Source: an uncultured Oscillospiraceae bacterium | GTDB taxonomy: Bacteria; Bacillota; Clostridia; Oscillospirales; Acutalibacteraceae | Assembly: GCA_949283785.1 (NCBI GenBank) | Contig: CASDTR010000039.1 | Location: forward strand, 1-49,575 | Direction of reading: 5' to 3' | Length of the DNA: 49,575 bases | Part shown: piece after piece, positions 32,442 through 40,963 of the stretch | Layout of the letters: the number at the start of each line of letters is the position of its first letter | Position numbering within the stretch: position 1 is the first letter of the stretch | Program-made: the position numbers and the translations under genes | Notes under the pieces: generated by a model | What the model was told of the DNA's origin: nothing | Databases searched by the model: none | What the model saw: the letters and a program-made list of their open reading frames with translations, nothing else

Positions 32442-34025
32442 TCAATGCCTAAGTTTGAACGTTTTCGGCGCCAGTCTGTAAGCTATGGTAAAAGACACGC
32501 ACACATATACAAGACTGAAAACACAAACGCATATTCCGAAAATCACAATCGGTATCTTTTTATCCATGACATAATAACATATAAAATAAGTTATCGTGTT
32601 TACAATTGCGTAAGCGGCATTCTTCATCTCCATATTTTCATTATACGGCTGCAAAAGATAATAGAGCACCATGGTATGCACCGAAAAGAAAAGAGACATG
32701 GCTATTATCGTAAAAAATATAAGAGGGTACAAAGCCCCGTTTTCCGTTCCGCCGCTGAGGAAAAGCAGCAGCGGGATACCCGCTGCTATTACGCAGGCAG
32801 GCATTAAATTTACAATAATGATATACTTCAGTCTCTGTATAAACAAATTGAGAATCGCTGCAGGCTGACGATAAAAACGGTATGCGAGCATACTGTGGTC
32901 ACAGTTTACAAACATGGCCTGGGTCATTGTGCGTCCCCTGTTTATAAAATACATTATAATAAGCAAAACAGAAAGATTATTTAAAATAAACCCATTGATG
33001 CTTACACTCGCATCAGGAATAAAATAATTTGCTCCTATCAAAACAACGAATACTGCCAGCAGCACAGCTGTTATTTTCTTTGCAGATTTTGTAAGTATCT
33101 TAGAATGGCGCTTCATAAATATCTCGTTGAAATATTTATAGCCCGATTTTCTGCTGGTTATATTTACATCGGTACCTATTTTATTTTGGAACATGCTCTG
33201 AGTCCTTTGGGTCTCGACGCTTTTATTCATGGCAAGGTTTTGAGGATTCAAAACAAAAAGCTGTATGGTGCGGTAATTTTTAAAATTGACGATATAAGAA
33301 AAAGCAAAAGCAGACGCAGCCAAAAGCAAAACAGTTGCAATCAAAACTGCAAGCCCCGGAATAGCCGCACCTAAGAGGACGGGAACATACGCTCCCGCAA
33401 TAAACACGGCGTCAACTGCCGTCACGGCGGAATAGGGAAAGCCCTCGTGCTTCAAATGGGTTATGTGCCGTGAATCGTACAAAAGGCTCAGGCATGTAAA
33501 TATCGGTTTTACCGCACATACCGTAAACGGGATAACGGCGCAGTAAAGCAGATTTGCCCCGCATAAAGCTCCGAAGAGAAGAACCATTCCGACGAAGCCG
33601 ACAAAAGTTTTCAAAATGTAATAGACATAATTCGATACAGTATAATCTCTTGCGTCAAGACGCATTATGAACATGGCATAATACTTATCGCGGGACGGGT
33701 CAAACATGCCGTTATTGGTGATACCCCCTGCAAGAGTAAGGAAAAACAGGATGTTTAAAAAGGCTCTGCCCGGGTCCTTCATCTGACTTGCGGGAAGATA
33801 AACCATCAATCCTATGTAAATTGCCTTTCCGAGAAATATCATTATAAACTGCCATACGGCACTTATAACGACGGCAAATTTTTTAAGACCGGAACTCGAA
33901 TAAAGGCTGTCGGGCAGCAGACGCTTTATAATAGGCAACGACTTTAAGGAAAAAATTACGGTGTTGACCTTGTAGGCATTGGCAAGGCGGAAAGAATGTT
34001 TAAAAGTTTTAAGCATCCTCGTCAC
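32442..34025 (-). CDS. ABC transporter permease (large ABC-2-like membrane protein)
   Basis: 527 residues with about ten to twelve predicted membrane segments spread over two similar halves (for example VVISAVWQFIMIFLG, AALCGANLLYCAVI-type stretches and IIMYFINRG). A soluble loop around residues 265-310 carries many charged residues. No signal peptide. It overlaps the ATPase gene by 17 bases and is the membrane partner of that ATPase. The substrate is unknown; lantibiotic or peptide export and immunity transporters have a similar architecture, but this is only a suggestion. Confidence 0.82.
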   Translation of the reverse strand: MTRMLKTFKHSFRLANAYKVNTVIFSLKSLPIIKRLLPDSLYSSSGLKKFAVVISAVWQFIMIFLGKAIYIGLMVYLPASQMKDPGRAFLNILFFLTLAGGITNNGMFDPSRDKYYAMFIMRLDARDYTVSNYVYYILKTFVGFVGMVLLFGALCGANLLYCAVIPFTVCAVKPIFTCLSLLYDSRHITHLKHEGFPYSAVTAVDAVFIAGAYVPVLLGAAIPGLAVLIATVLLLAASAFAFSYIVNFKNYRTIQLFVLNPQNLAMNKSVETQRTQSMFQNKIGTDVNITSRKSGYKYFNEIFMKRHSKILTKSAKKITAVLLAVFVVLIGANYFIPDASVSINGFILNNLSVLLIIMYFINRGRTMTQAMFVNCDHSMLAYRFYRQPAAILNLFIQRLKYIIIVNLMPACVIAAGIPLLLFLSGGTENGALYPLIFFTIIAMSLFFSVHTMVLYYLLQPYNENMEMKNAAYAIVNTITYFICYYVMDKKIPIVIFGICVCVFSLVYVCVSFTIAYRLAPKTFKLRH

Positions 34026-34716
34026 CTCTCAGAGCAGAGATTATCTTATCCTTGAGCTCTTCATTATCAAGATGCTCTTTTTCTATTCCCTCAAGAACTC
34101 CATTGTTTAAAATAACGATCTCGTCGCACAAATCAAGGGCCAGCTCCAATATATGAGTGGAAAAAATTATAATATGCTCCTCCTTGAGGCTTTTCAGAAG
34201 CTGCTTCATCTCATCGGCCACAACTACGTCAAAGGAGGTGAGCGGCTCATCAAGAAGAAGTATGGCAGGATCGGCAATAAAGTTCACAAGCATCTGCATT
34301 TTGTTTTTCATACCGTGAGAATAATCCTTCATAAGCTTATTCCTGTCCTCGGGAGCTATTTTCATCAGGTCAAAATATTTTTCCATCTCCTGAGGATTTG
34401 ACTTTTCAGGCTTGTTTATATCAAGAAAGAACTTCAAAAACTCTCCCGCGGTTAAAAACTCAGGCACTACGGGCGTAGAAAGCACATATCCGATATCGGC
34501 GGAATTTACACCTCTTTCCTTACCGTTTTCCTCAACAGTTATCTTTCCGCTATCTGCCTTTATGTCTTCGCTTATACAATTAAAAAGAGTGGTCTTGCCC
34601 GCTCCGTTTCTTCCGAGAAGTCCGTAAATTTTGCCTTTTTCAAAAGAAAAATTTATTCCCTTCAGAACTTCCTTTTCAGAAAAATTCTTTTTTACATCAT
34701 TCAGTATAAGACGCAT
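34009..34716 (-). CDS. ABC transporter ATP-binding protein
   Basis: 235-residue ATPase: Walker A GLLGRNGAGKTTLF, Walker B AILLLDEP, and switch His in IIFSTHILELA. The signature is degenerate (YSHGMKNKMQ rather than LSGGQ), common in ABC-2 type exporters. The C-terminal tail of about 30 acidic residues overlaps the permease start. The ATG follows CGGAGG. Confidence 0.92.
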   Translation of the reverse strand: MRLILNDVKKNFSEKEVLKGINFSFEKGKIYGLLGRNGAGKTTLFNCISEDIKADSGKITVEENGKERGVNSADIGYVLSTPVVPEFLTAGEFLKFFLDINKPEKSNPQEMEKYFDLMKIAPEDRNKLMKDYSHGMKNKMQMLVNFIADPAILLLDEPLTSFDVVVADEMKQLLKSLKEEHIIIFSTHILELALDLCDEIVILNNGVLEGIEKEHLDNEELKDKIISALRGDEDA

Positions 34717-34853
34717 TGTTTACCTCCGAAACAGCATTTTGTAGGCTCTCGCAATGCTATTTTATCATATTTTGTAACAATTTCAACAATTTTTTACGTT
34801 TTTCAGATATAATAATTGAAACCCCAACACTGTTCATCAGTATACTGAATTTT

Positions 34854-34884
34854 AAAAAGGCAGAAAAAATTTTCCGCCTTTTTA
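34854..34884 (-). terminator. Terminator after the zinc-ribbon gene
   Basis: An 8-bp stem with one G-T (GGCGGAAA with TTTCTGCC on the minus strand) flanked by A and T runs. It favours the minus strand but could act in both directions. Confidence 0.65.
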
Positions 34885-34919
34885 TTATCAAATACTATTT
34901 TGTTGCATTTACAGCTTAT

Positions 34920-35183
34920 TTATCGCTTTTCTCTCTCAAACTCCTGCATATCTTCAAAAGAAATACTGCGCGGGCACTTTGGGCAGTAAAAATAAAAAGT
35001 CCTGAGTTCTCCCATTCCCGCTCCTTCCGGAAAACCAAATTTCTTTGCCTCCGGTGATTCCAAATTCAAAAGTCTTCCTATACACCTCATTTGTACCCTG
35101 CTTCCGCACTTTGAACAAGTATGCCTTTTAAAATGCTTATAGCAAAAGCTAACCTTTTCAGTATATCTGACTGTTCTTTTCAT
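34920..35183 (-). CDS. Small zinc-ribbon protein, function unknown
   Basis: 87 residues. Two Cys pairs, HTCSKCGSR (about residue 17) and YFYCPKCPRS (about residue 65), form a four-Cys zinc ribbon; a further Cys is in QMRCIGRL. The middle part PEAKKFGFPEGAGMG may be a loop between the knuckles. I choose the ATG at 35183 because AGAGG lies 8 bases before it. The next gene upstream ends only 65 bases away, so it may be cotranscribed with the secreted phosphoesterase. I do not recognise the family. Confidence 0.7.
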   Translation of the reverse strand: MKRTVRYTEKVSFCYKHFKRHTCSKCGSRVQMRCIGRLLNLESPEAKKFGFPEGAGMGELRTFYFYCPKCPRSISFEDMQEFEREKR

Positions 35184-35248
35184 ATTGAAATCCTCTCCAA
35201 GCAAAAAGTTTTCAAAACCTGCTTCCCGGTTAAGAAATCCAGACACAA

Positions 35249-36160
35249 CTATCTTACTGCATATGTAAATTCATAATTCGCCCATTGAGAAGCATAGTAC
35301 CTCCTGGCTCTGATATGCACCTCATTATCAAAGACATATATCTGCACACCGAGTCCTGCATCGTTATTTGCGTAATCATCACTTTCGTCAGTGCAGCGGG
35401 GCAGATTTATGCTGTATGAATCCTCGTCAAGAGTTTCAAAATTCACTTTAGTAGTATGAGTATGTCCGCCCAAATAGAAAACATTCCTATGCTGTGTAAG
35501 TATCCTTTCAAGTTCTGCCGCATTGGCCGTGACGGCAAGATAATTATACGGATGGTGATTAAACACAAACACTGGACGTCCCGTTTCGTCGTTAGAATTC
35601 AAAAGTACTTCAAGCCATTCAAGCTGTTCCTGTGAAACAAACGAACTGTTTACGTTATCCTGCTCAGAACCGAGAAAAATAAACAGATACCCATTTACTT
35701 CTCTGTAGTAATAGGGCTTATCTGATACGCTTTCTCCCGTGAAATCCTTATAATAGCTCCAGAAACGCTCGGAAAGCTCGGCATACTTATTTATTCCGTT
35801 GCCCGTGTCATGGTTACCCATGGCTGTATAAATTTTTTCGGCAGGATCAATCAGACTTATAAATCCGTAAAAAAACAAGTTTTCGATTTCCTGACCGTTC
35901 ATGGTATTATCACCGAGAAAAACAACTGCGTTGCTTTGAACATTATTCTTTATATCTTTAAGTATCTTTGAAAACATTTTAAATGTCTTCGTGTTATTTC
36001 CTTCCATATGGACATCTGAAAGAACCGTAAAATTCAAATTATAGTTTTCTGTATTTTGAACATTCTCATTACCTCCTCCGAAAAGAGTTCCGCTCCACAT
36101 CAATACAAAAAAAGAAAGGACAATTGCCGTAATTTTTCTCAAAATAGATATGACAAGCAT
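35249..36160 (-). CDS. Secreted or membrane-anchored calcineurin-like phosphoesterase
   Basis: 303 residues. The N-terminus has a hydrophobic segment (residues 7-25, ending near SGTLFGG) that is a signal peptide or anchor, so it acts outside the cytoplasm. The metal motifs are DVHMEG, GDNTMNG, GNHDTG, FNHHPYN and GGHTHTT in family order. The ATG at 36160 follows GGAGGGG; an upstream in-frame start has none. A strong inverted repeat lies between the promoter -10 and the ribosome site. Substrate unknown. Confidence 0.85.
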   Translation of the reverse strand: MLVISILRKITAIVLSFFVLMWSGTLFGGGNENVQNTENYNLNFTVLSDVHMEGNNTKTFKMFSKILKDIKNNVQSNAVVFLGDNTMNGQEIENLFFYGFISLIDPAEKIYTAMGNHDTGNGINKYAELSERFWSYYKDFTGESVSDKPYYYREVNGYLFIFLGSEQDNVNSSFVSQEQLEWLEVLLNSNDETGRPVFVFNHHPYNYLAVTANAAELERILTQHRNVFYLGGHTHTTKVNFETLDEDSYSINLPRCTDESDDYANNDAGLGVQIYVFDNEVHIRARRYYASQWANYEFTYAVR

Positions 36161-36180
36161 AAAATCCCCTCCAAAATAAT

Positions 36181-36225
36181 AGTTCGGTATTATTTTAGCA
36201 ATAAAATACCGAACTTTCAATTATA
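36181..36225 (-). promoter_or_regulatory. Inverted repeat downstream of a TATAAT in the phosphoesterase leader
   Basis: Perfect 10-base arms AGTTCGGTAT (36181-36190) and ATACCGAACT (36206-36215) with a 15-base centre. A TATAAT -10 is at 36220-36225 on the minus strand, so the repeat spans about +4 to +38, just before the ribosome site. This is either an operator or a leader hairpin. Confidence 0.5.
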
Positions 36226-36314
36226 AAACTGTTTAAATTGTACAATTATTTTTTGTGGGAATTTACAAAATGTTTATTTTCTTAATTTCTGCTTTATTAT
36301 TTCATTTAAATTAC

Positions 36315-37028
36315 TCACTTTTCAGCCATTATAAATACTGCTCCGTTGACTGAATCAATCATTTTGATTTTTTTAAATCCCCCGTTTTCAAGAGCCTGTG
36401 TTTCATGGTCTGCTGTAAGAGGTATATCAAAATGTACAAACGAATCTTCCGCCACAGAGCTTTCAGCGCGTTTTCTGAGATATTCTGCAAAAAGTATCTG
36501 CTCCTCTTCATCACAGCAGGCTATGTAATCGCACTCCATAAAAATTCCGCCGTCTTTTAAAGTGTCATATACTTTTTGGTACAGTATCCTTTTTTGTTCA
36601 AAAGTAAAATGATGCAGACTTTTAAAGGAAACAACGAGGTCATATCGCTCTGTTCCCAAATCAGCGGCAAAGTAGTCTGCACAGATAAGCTCAATATCTT
36701 TATCCCCGTGCTTTTCCCTGAGCCTGTCAAGCATGGCGGAACACAAATCAATTCCCGTCACGCTGACGCTCGGGTAAATCTTGAAAATCTCATCAAGCTC
36801 GAGACCCGTTCCGCAGCCGAGGTCCAGAATTCTCTGAGCGTCGGCGGGTATCATCTGAGCCATTTTCCCGTATGCGTCCTTCCACTCAGACATATGCTCT
36901 TCGTAACCCCCGAGACGTCTTTCGAAAAAACTGCTCATTTCCTCAAGGGGAGTATTCTTTTCCTTTAGCAGCCACGCTTTCAGCTCATCCATATACAGCT
37001 TTTCGTCGCTGCGTATTTTTATCTCCAT
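36315..37028 (-). CDS. Class I SAM-dependent methyltransferase
   Basis: 237 residues. Motif I is ILDLGCGTGLELDEI (about residues 67-81), followed by VTGIDLCSAM (acidic residue after strand 2) and motif IV LVVSFKSLHHF. No other domain. Substrate unknown. It follows the GtrA gene by 5 bases and is probably the last gene of the lepB-rbgA-gtrA unit. The ribosome site is weak. Confidence 0.88.
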   Translation of the reverse strand: MEIKIRSDEKLYMDELKAWLLKEKNTPLEEMSSFFERRLGGYEEHMSEWKDAYGKMAQMIPADAQRILDLGCGTGLELDEIFKIYPSVSVTGIDLCSAMLDRLREKHGDKDIELICADYFAADLGTERYDLVVSFKSLHHFTFEQKRILYQKVYDTLKDGGIFMECDYIACCDEEEQILFAEYLRKRAESSVAEDSFVHFDIPLTADHETQALENGGFKKIKMIDSVNGAVFIMAEK

Positions 37029-37033
37029 GGCTA

Positions 37034-37492
37034 TCAGTCTTTCTGCTTTTTAAAAATTAAAAACTTACTCAAAACATAATTTACAATGACTACCACAACC
37101 GCAAGCACAAGCTTTACTATCATAACTCCGCTTATTCCGAATATCTTCTTCTCGCCGACTTTGAGTATATCAACAAAAAGCAGCAGTCCCGCCTCTTCAA
37201 AAAAGAAGGAAGCAAGTCTCGCGCTGAAAAACGACGGTATCTCCTTTGCAATGATTTTAAAAGCCCATGACTTGCTTTCAAATACAAAGAGCTTATTGGT
37301 GACATAGGCAAAGGCCGCAGAAAGAACGAAAGCTATCGCATTTATAAGCAGGTGATAAGCCTCTCCGAGAATCTCTATTCCCGCCCAGAAAACCGCATAG
37401 TTTACCGCAGTGGTAAGTACTCCGAATATTATATAGCTTATGGTTTCCTTGTTAAAAAGCGCCTTAAACACCTTTTCTATGATTTTTTTCAT
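37034..37492 (-). CDS. GtrA family membrane protein
   Basis: 152 residues with four membrane segments, beginning ETISYIIFGVLTTAVNYAVFW, given as the GVLTTAVNYAVFW core, and ending with NYVLSKFLIFKKQ. GtrA proteins are thought to help move lipid-linked sugars across the membrane for cell-wall or O-antigen decoration. The ATG at 37492 lies just after the rbgA stop with AAGGTGA upstream; the longer frame to 37570 is read inside rbgA. No glycosyltransferase partner is in the window. Confidence 0.88.
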   Translation of the reverse strand: MKKIIEKVFKALFNKETISYIIFGVLTTAVNYAVFWAGIEILGEAYHLLINAIAFVLSAAFAYVTNKLFVFESKSWAFKIIAKEIPSFFSARLASFFFEEAGLLLFVDILKVGEKKIFGISGVMIVKLVLAVVVVIVNYVLSKFLIFKKQKD

Positions 37493-37493
37493 T

Positions 37494-38390
37494 TTATTCA
37501 CCTTCGCCTTCCGTCTTGTCGGGACGCTCAAGAGTGAGCTTTCCGAATTTTCCGCCCTTGTATTCGTCAAGTATCATATTAGCCGCACGGAGAGTATCTA
37601 TCTCTCCTCCGCTTATAAGCATTCCCCTTTTTCTTCCCACAAGCTCAAGAATCTCATAATTCTCCATTTGCAAAATATCAAACTTCTCAAGCTTATACCG
37701 CTGGGAAAACTGGGCTTTATAATCCTTCGCCAAGACGTCAATAAGCCTTAAAGCAAGGGTCTCAGGGTCAAAAACCTCGTTTTTGACCGAACCGATAAAC
37801 GCAAGCTTATCGCCTACCGACGGGTCCTCAAATTTAGGCCAAAGCACGCCGGGAGTGTCGAGAAGCTCCATACCGTCTCCTATGGCAAACCACTGGTTCT
37901 GCCTGGTCACACCTGGTTTATCGGCAACCTTAGCCCTGTTTTTTCCCGCCATTTTATTTATAAAAGATGATTTTCCCGTGTTTGGTATTCCCACCACCAT
38001 AATGCGCAATGGTCTGCCCGCCATTCCCTTTTCGGCGTTGGACTTTATTTTCTCTGCAAGGGCCTGCTTTACGCTTTCACGGTATACACCCAGTCCGTTT
38101 CCGCTTTTGCAGTCCGCCGCAACGGCCCTGACTCCCTTTGACCTGTAAAAACTCAGCCACTGCTTTGTGGCCTCTTTATCGGCAAGGTCGCTTTTATTTA
38201 AAAGGAGTATAAGGGGCTTATCCCCTATCATCTCCGCGAGCTCAGGATTACGGCTGCTTTCGGGTATTCTGGCGTCCACGATCTCAGTAACGGCGTCCAC
38301 AAGGGAAAGACTCTCCTTTATGAGCCTTCGCGTCTTGGCCATATGTCCCGGAAACCACTGCACAATCTGTTTTTGCTGCATTTCTCCCAT
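37494..38390 (-). CDS. rbgA: Ribosome biogenesis GTPase RbgA (YlqF)
   Basis: 298-residue circularly permuted GTPase needed for late 50S assembly. Order of motifs: G4 LLNKSDLAD (about residue 63), then G1 GIPNTGKSSFINKMAG (about 132), then G3 DTPGVLWPKF (about 178). The N-terminal WFPGHMAKTRR is the family lead. C-terminal ANTAR-like tail present. It follows lepB, as in many Firmicutes, but rnhB is not next. The ATG follows GGAGG. Confidence 0.97.
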   Translation of the reverse strand: MGEMQQKQIVQWFPGHMAKTRRLIKESLSLVDAVTEIVDARIPESSRNPELAEMIGDKPLILLLNKSDLADKEATKQWLSFYRSKGVRAVAADCKSGNGLGVYRESVKQALAEKIKSNAEKGMAGRPLRIMVVGIPNTGKSSFINKMAGKNRAKVADKPGVTRQNQWFAIGDGMELLDTPGVLWPKFEDPSVGDKLAFIGSVKNEVFDPETLALRLIDVLAKDYKAQFSQRYKLEKFDILQMENYEILELVGRKRGMLISGGEIDTLRAANMILDEYKGGKFGKLTLERPDKTEGEGE

Positions 38391-38409
38391 AATGCTATGC
38401 CTCCATATA

Positions 38410-38440
38410 AAGAAAATATCCGCAAAATATCTGCGGATAT
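38410..38440 (-). terminator. Terminator after the second signal peptidase gene
   Basis: A perfect 8-bp stem (ATATCCGC with GCGGATAT), 9-base loop, then TTTCTTT on the minus strand, between lepB and rbgA. It may be leaky, as rbgA starts 20 bases further on. Confidence 0.6.
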
Positions 38441-38447
38441 CTTGTGT

Positions 38448-39011
38448 TTACTCTACTTTAAAATCCCCCAAGGGGAAAAGACGCGCCGACACTTCGCCCA
38501 GTATGTACCTTTCATCAATGAAGCCGACGTCCGACGAACGGCTGTCCGTTGAATGATTTCGGTTATCCCCCATTACAAATACATGTCCCTCGGGAACGGT
38601 AACCGGAAATTCAACATTGCTCTCCGTATCATCTGTTGTAGGCTCGTTGATATAGGGCTCATCGAGGAGCTGACCGTCTACATAGACTGCTCCCTTTGAA
38701 TAATCAATATCAACGGTCTGTCCCTGCGTTGCTATTATTCGCTTTACGATGGGTTCGTTAAAAATATTCGGCTGCGTTATTATTACAACGTCTCCCGCCT
38801 CAGGCTCATAACTGCTGCTTGAAACAATCAGCCAGTCTCCCTCGTGCAAAGTAGGAACCATGGAATCTCCTACAACGCCGACTACTCGGAACAGAAAAAC
38901 AAAAATAATAAATATTACCGTAACAGCGGAGACCGCTATGTCGGCTATATCATAGACGTTATCCACAAAGAGCTCTTTTGACTTATCTGTCATGGAATCG
39001 TTCTCATTCAC
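38448..39011 (-). CDS. lepB: Signal peptidase I (second copy)
   Basis: 187-residue type I signal peptidase. One N-terminal membrane segment (AVSAVTVIFIIFVFLFRVVG). The catalytic Ser is in GDSMVPTL and the Lys in VKRIIATQGQ; the later GDNRNHSTDSR box is typical. It removes signal peptides outside the membrane. I choose GTG at 39011 after GGGGG at 8 bases; a GTG at 39032 is possible. It is a tandem duplicate of the gene at 39111-39686. Confidence 0.94.
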   Translation of the reverse strand: MNENDSMTDKSKELFVDNVYDIADIAVSAVTVIFIIFVFLFRVVGVVGDSMVPTLHEGDWLIVSSSSYEPEAGDVVIITQPNIFNEPIVKRIIATQGQTVDIDYSKGAVYVDGQLLDEPYINEPTTDDTESNVEFPVTVPEGHVFVMGDNRNHSTDSRSSDVGFIDERYILGEVSARLFPLGDFKVE

Positions 39012-39050
39012 TAAAATCGCCCCCGGTTGCACAGATGATTTTTACAAAGA

Positions 39051-39069
39051 TATGTTACATTATAACATA
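39051..39069. repeat. Inverted repeat over the -10 of the second lepB copy
   Basis: Perfect 7-base arms TATGTTA and TAACATA with a 5-base centre. On the minus strand the repeat contains TATAAT with TG one base before it (extended -10), so it covers the likely core promoter. Confidence 0.45.
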
Positions 39070-39110
39070 CCGACACCGTTTAAGATTCCTGATTTTAAAA
39101 CCGCACTTTC

Positions 39111-39686
39111 TCAATCCGAAAGGTTTTCAAAGGGAAACGCTTTTATCAGAGCCTTTCCCAAAATATATTGCTCGTCAATAAGACCTATCTTGGAGGAACG
39201 GCTGTCCAAAGAATCGTTCCTGTTATCCCCCATTACAAAGACATATCCCTCAGGTACTACAAGCGGAAACTCAACGTCATAGCTCAATGATGTAGGCTCA
39301 TTGATATAAGGCTCATCCAAAACTTCTCCGTTTACGGAAACGGTGTGGGTCACAAAATCAATATCAACCGTATCTCCGCCCATTCCTATAACCCTCTTTA
39401 CAATAGGCTTAGGATAATTAGGCTGAGCCGAAATTATTATGTCTCCCCGCTCTATCTCATCATTGAAAGAGCCAATTATTACCCAATTCCCGTCCTGCAA
39501 AGTCGGAACCATGGAAGGCCCTTCAACACCGGCAATCCTGAAAAAGAAAAGGAATACAAGCATGAGCACCACGAGGGCTATGACAACAGAGTCCGTCCAC
39601 TCATAAAGCAAAGACGCCACTACAGGCTTTTTAGTTTTTTCCGGCGGTTCGCCGAAATATACTTCGTAGTCAACTACTTTTCGCAT
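39111..39686 (-). CDS. lepB: Signal peptidase I (first copy)
   Basis: 191-residue type I signal peptidase with membrane segment VVIALVVLMLVFLFFFRIAG. Catalytic Ser in GPSMVPTLQDG and Lys in VKRVIGMGGD, followed by GDNRNDSLDSR. It differs from the second copy throughout but shares all boxes. The ATG at 39686 is preceded by AAGGG at 11 bases. It is located directly after the rplS terminator. Confidence 0.95.
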   Translation of the reverse strand: MRKVVDYEVYFGEPPEKTKKPVVASLLYEWTDSVVIALVVLMLVFLFFFRIAGVEGPSMVPTLQDGNWVIIGSFNDEIERGDIIISAQPNYPKPIVKRVIGMGGDTVDIDFVTHTVSVNGEVLDEPYINEPTSLSYDVEFPLVVPEGYVFVMGDNRNDSLDSRSSKIGLIDEQYILGKALIKAFPFENLSD

Positions 39687-39727
39687 TGAGCGCACTTCCC
39701 TTACAGATATGAAAACAAACCGATAGT

Positions 39728-39754
39728 AAAAAAAGGGACATATCGTCCCTTTTT
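39728..39754 (-). terminator. Terminator of rplS
   Basis: Stem AAAAAGGGAC with GTCCCTTTTT and a short loop followed by further T on the minus strand, about 20 bases past the stop. Confidence 0.88.
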
Positions 39755-39772
39755 AAGAAATTCAGATATTGA

Positions 39773-40117
39773 TCAGCCGAGCTGCTCCTTAAGCTTGGCA
39801 GCCTTACCGACTCTGTCGCGAAGATAATAGAGCTTGCTTCTGCGAACCTTACCGCTTCTGACAACCTCAACCTTGGCAACGTTGGGTGAATGTACAGGGA
39901 ACACTCTCTCAACGCCTACGCCGTAGGATACGCGGCGAACGGTAAATGTTGAGGAAACTCCGCTGCCCTTCTTGGCAATAACTGTTCCTTCAAAGACCTG
40001 AATTCTCTCTCTCTCGCCTTCACGGATCTTAACGTGAACCTTCACGGTGTCACCGATTTTGAATACGGGAGCGTCAGCTTTGAGCTGGCCTTCTGTGATT
40101 GTCTTCAATGCATCCAT
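39773..40117 (-). CDS. rplS: 50S ribosomal protein L19
   Basis: 114 residues, the normal length. [18 protein letters not shown] and RVQVFEG-type motifs (here [16 protein letters not shown]), then [10 protein letters not shown]-like [16 protein letters not shown], and the C-terminal [10 protein letters not shown] are the family pattern. The ATG at 40117 follows AGGAGG at 8-9 bases; the longer frame to 40150 is in the leader. Own promoter, 127-base structured leader and terminator. Confidence 0.98.
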   Translation of the reverse strand: MDALKTITEGQLKADAPVFKIGDTVKVHVKIREGERERIQVFEGTVIAKKGSGVSSTFTVRRVSYGVGVERVFPVHSPNVAKVEVVRSGKVRRSKLYYLRDRVGKAAKLKEQLG

Positions 40118-40244
40118 TCTGAAATCCTCCTGTAATTTACAGACGTTCATAACACTTACAGTGAAAGAGGACCGTCAACTTTAATGTCTGGCACTTTCAT
40201 GCCGGCATCAAACCACGTCTTGGAAAACGACGGTTTACAAATGC
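40118..40244 (-). ncRNA. Candidate L19 (rplS) mRNA leader
   Basis: The 127-base leader between the predicted transcription start and the ATG has several possible stems: AAACC/GGTTT enclosing GTC/GAC, GGCA/TGCC enclosing TGAAAG, and a long-range CCGTC/GACGG. The last competes with the first. Ribosomal protein leaders that bind L19 are known upstream of rplS in Firmicutes (Rfam L19_leader). Match to that family is not tested here. Confidence 0.4.
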
Positions 40245-40250
40245 TTTAAT

Positions 40251-40279
40251 ATAATATCACATCACAATTAAATGTGCAA
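40251..40279 (-). promoter_or_regulatory. Promoter of rplS
   Basis: TTGCAC (40274-40279), 17 bases, TATTAT (40251-40256) on the minus strand with TG one base before the -10. Confidence 0.75.
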
Positions 40280-40300
40280 TAGTTTTATAAATAAAAAAAT

Positions 40301-40963
40301 TTATGCAAAATCTTTTTTATCTGCCGTCATAAGTCTTTTGCGAAGTATCGAACAGCTTTCGGCGCCGAGATCTTCTATTTTTTCGGCAGTACACAGAAGC
40401 GACGGATTTATATTGACCGTATTGCCTGCTGGAAGCGTAATGGTCAAAACCGCACTGCAATCCGTAAACGCACACGAAAAGGAATCAATGTTATCAAGGA
40501 GATTTATCTCCTTTTCCACCTTTTTCCTTCCCGATTTGCCTGTTTTCTTTACAATGAGCTCGTCTCCCGAAAGTATATCCGTAAGCCTTTGGGAAAACTC
40601 CTCGGGATTGTCACAGAAAAATTCTATCTCATATTCGCCTAAAGCGATTTCCGACGGCTTCATCTGCGGCTCCGTGACGGCCGTTATCTCTATTCCCTCA
40701 GGCATGGATGAGGAAAGCCTTTCCATTATTTCGCCGTTGCTCATTTCCCCCTCAATGCGTATATCCATAGACTCGCATTTGCTCTCCGTTCCCAGAGAAA
40801 GAGGCAGGGCAAATGTCATATATGGATGCGGATTAAAGCCCTCAGTATACCAGAGCGGTATACCCGCCCTTCTTACGGCGCGGGACATAAACCTCATAAG
40901 GTCAAGGTGAGAGATGTATTTTGCTCTGGAATATTTTGAAAACCAGATTCTAACGGAGCGCAT
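40301..40963 (-). CDS. TIGR03936 / DUF2344 family protein (radical-SAM associated)
   Basis: 220 residues. Begins VRIWFSKYSRAKYISHLDLMR, seen here as the core KYISHLDLMRFMSRAVRRAG, followed by GFNPHPYMTFALPLSLG, which is the family signature. Function not established; it is found next to, or fused to, the TIGR03960 radical SAM protein, and proposed to act in RNA modification or ribosome-related work. The ATG at 40963 follows GGAGG and overlaps the TIGR03960 gene by 14 bases. Confidence 0.92.
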   Translation of the reverse strand: MRSVRIWFSKYSRAKYISHLDLMRFMSRAVRRAGIPLWYTEGFNPHPYMTFALPLSLGTESKCESMDIRIEGEMSNGEIMERLSSSMPEGIEITAVTEPQMKPSEIALGEYEIEFFCDNPEEFSQRLTDILSGDELIVKKTGKSGRKKVEKEINLLDNIDSFSCAFTDCSAVLTITLPAGNTVNINPSLLCTAEKIEDLGAESCSILRKRLMTADKKDFA

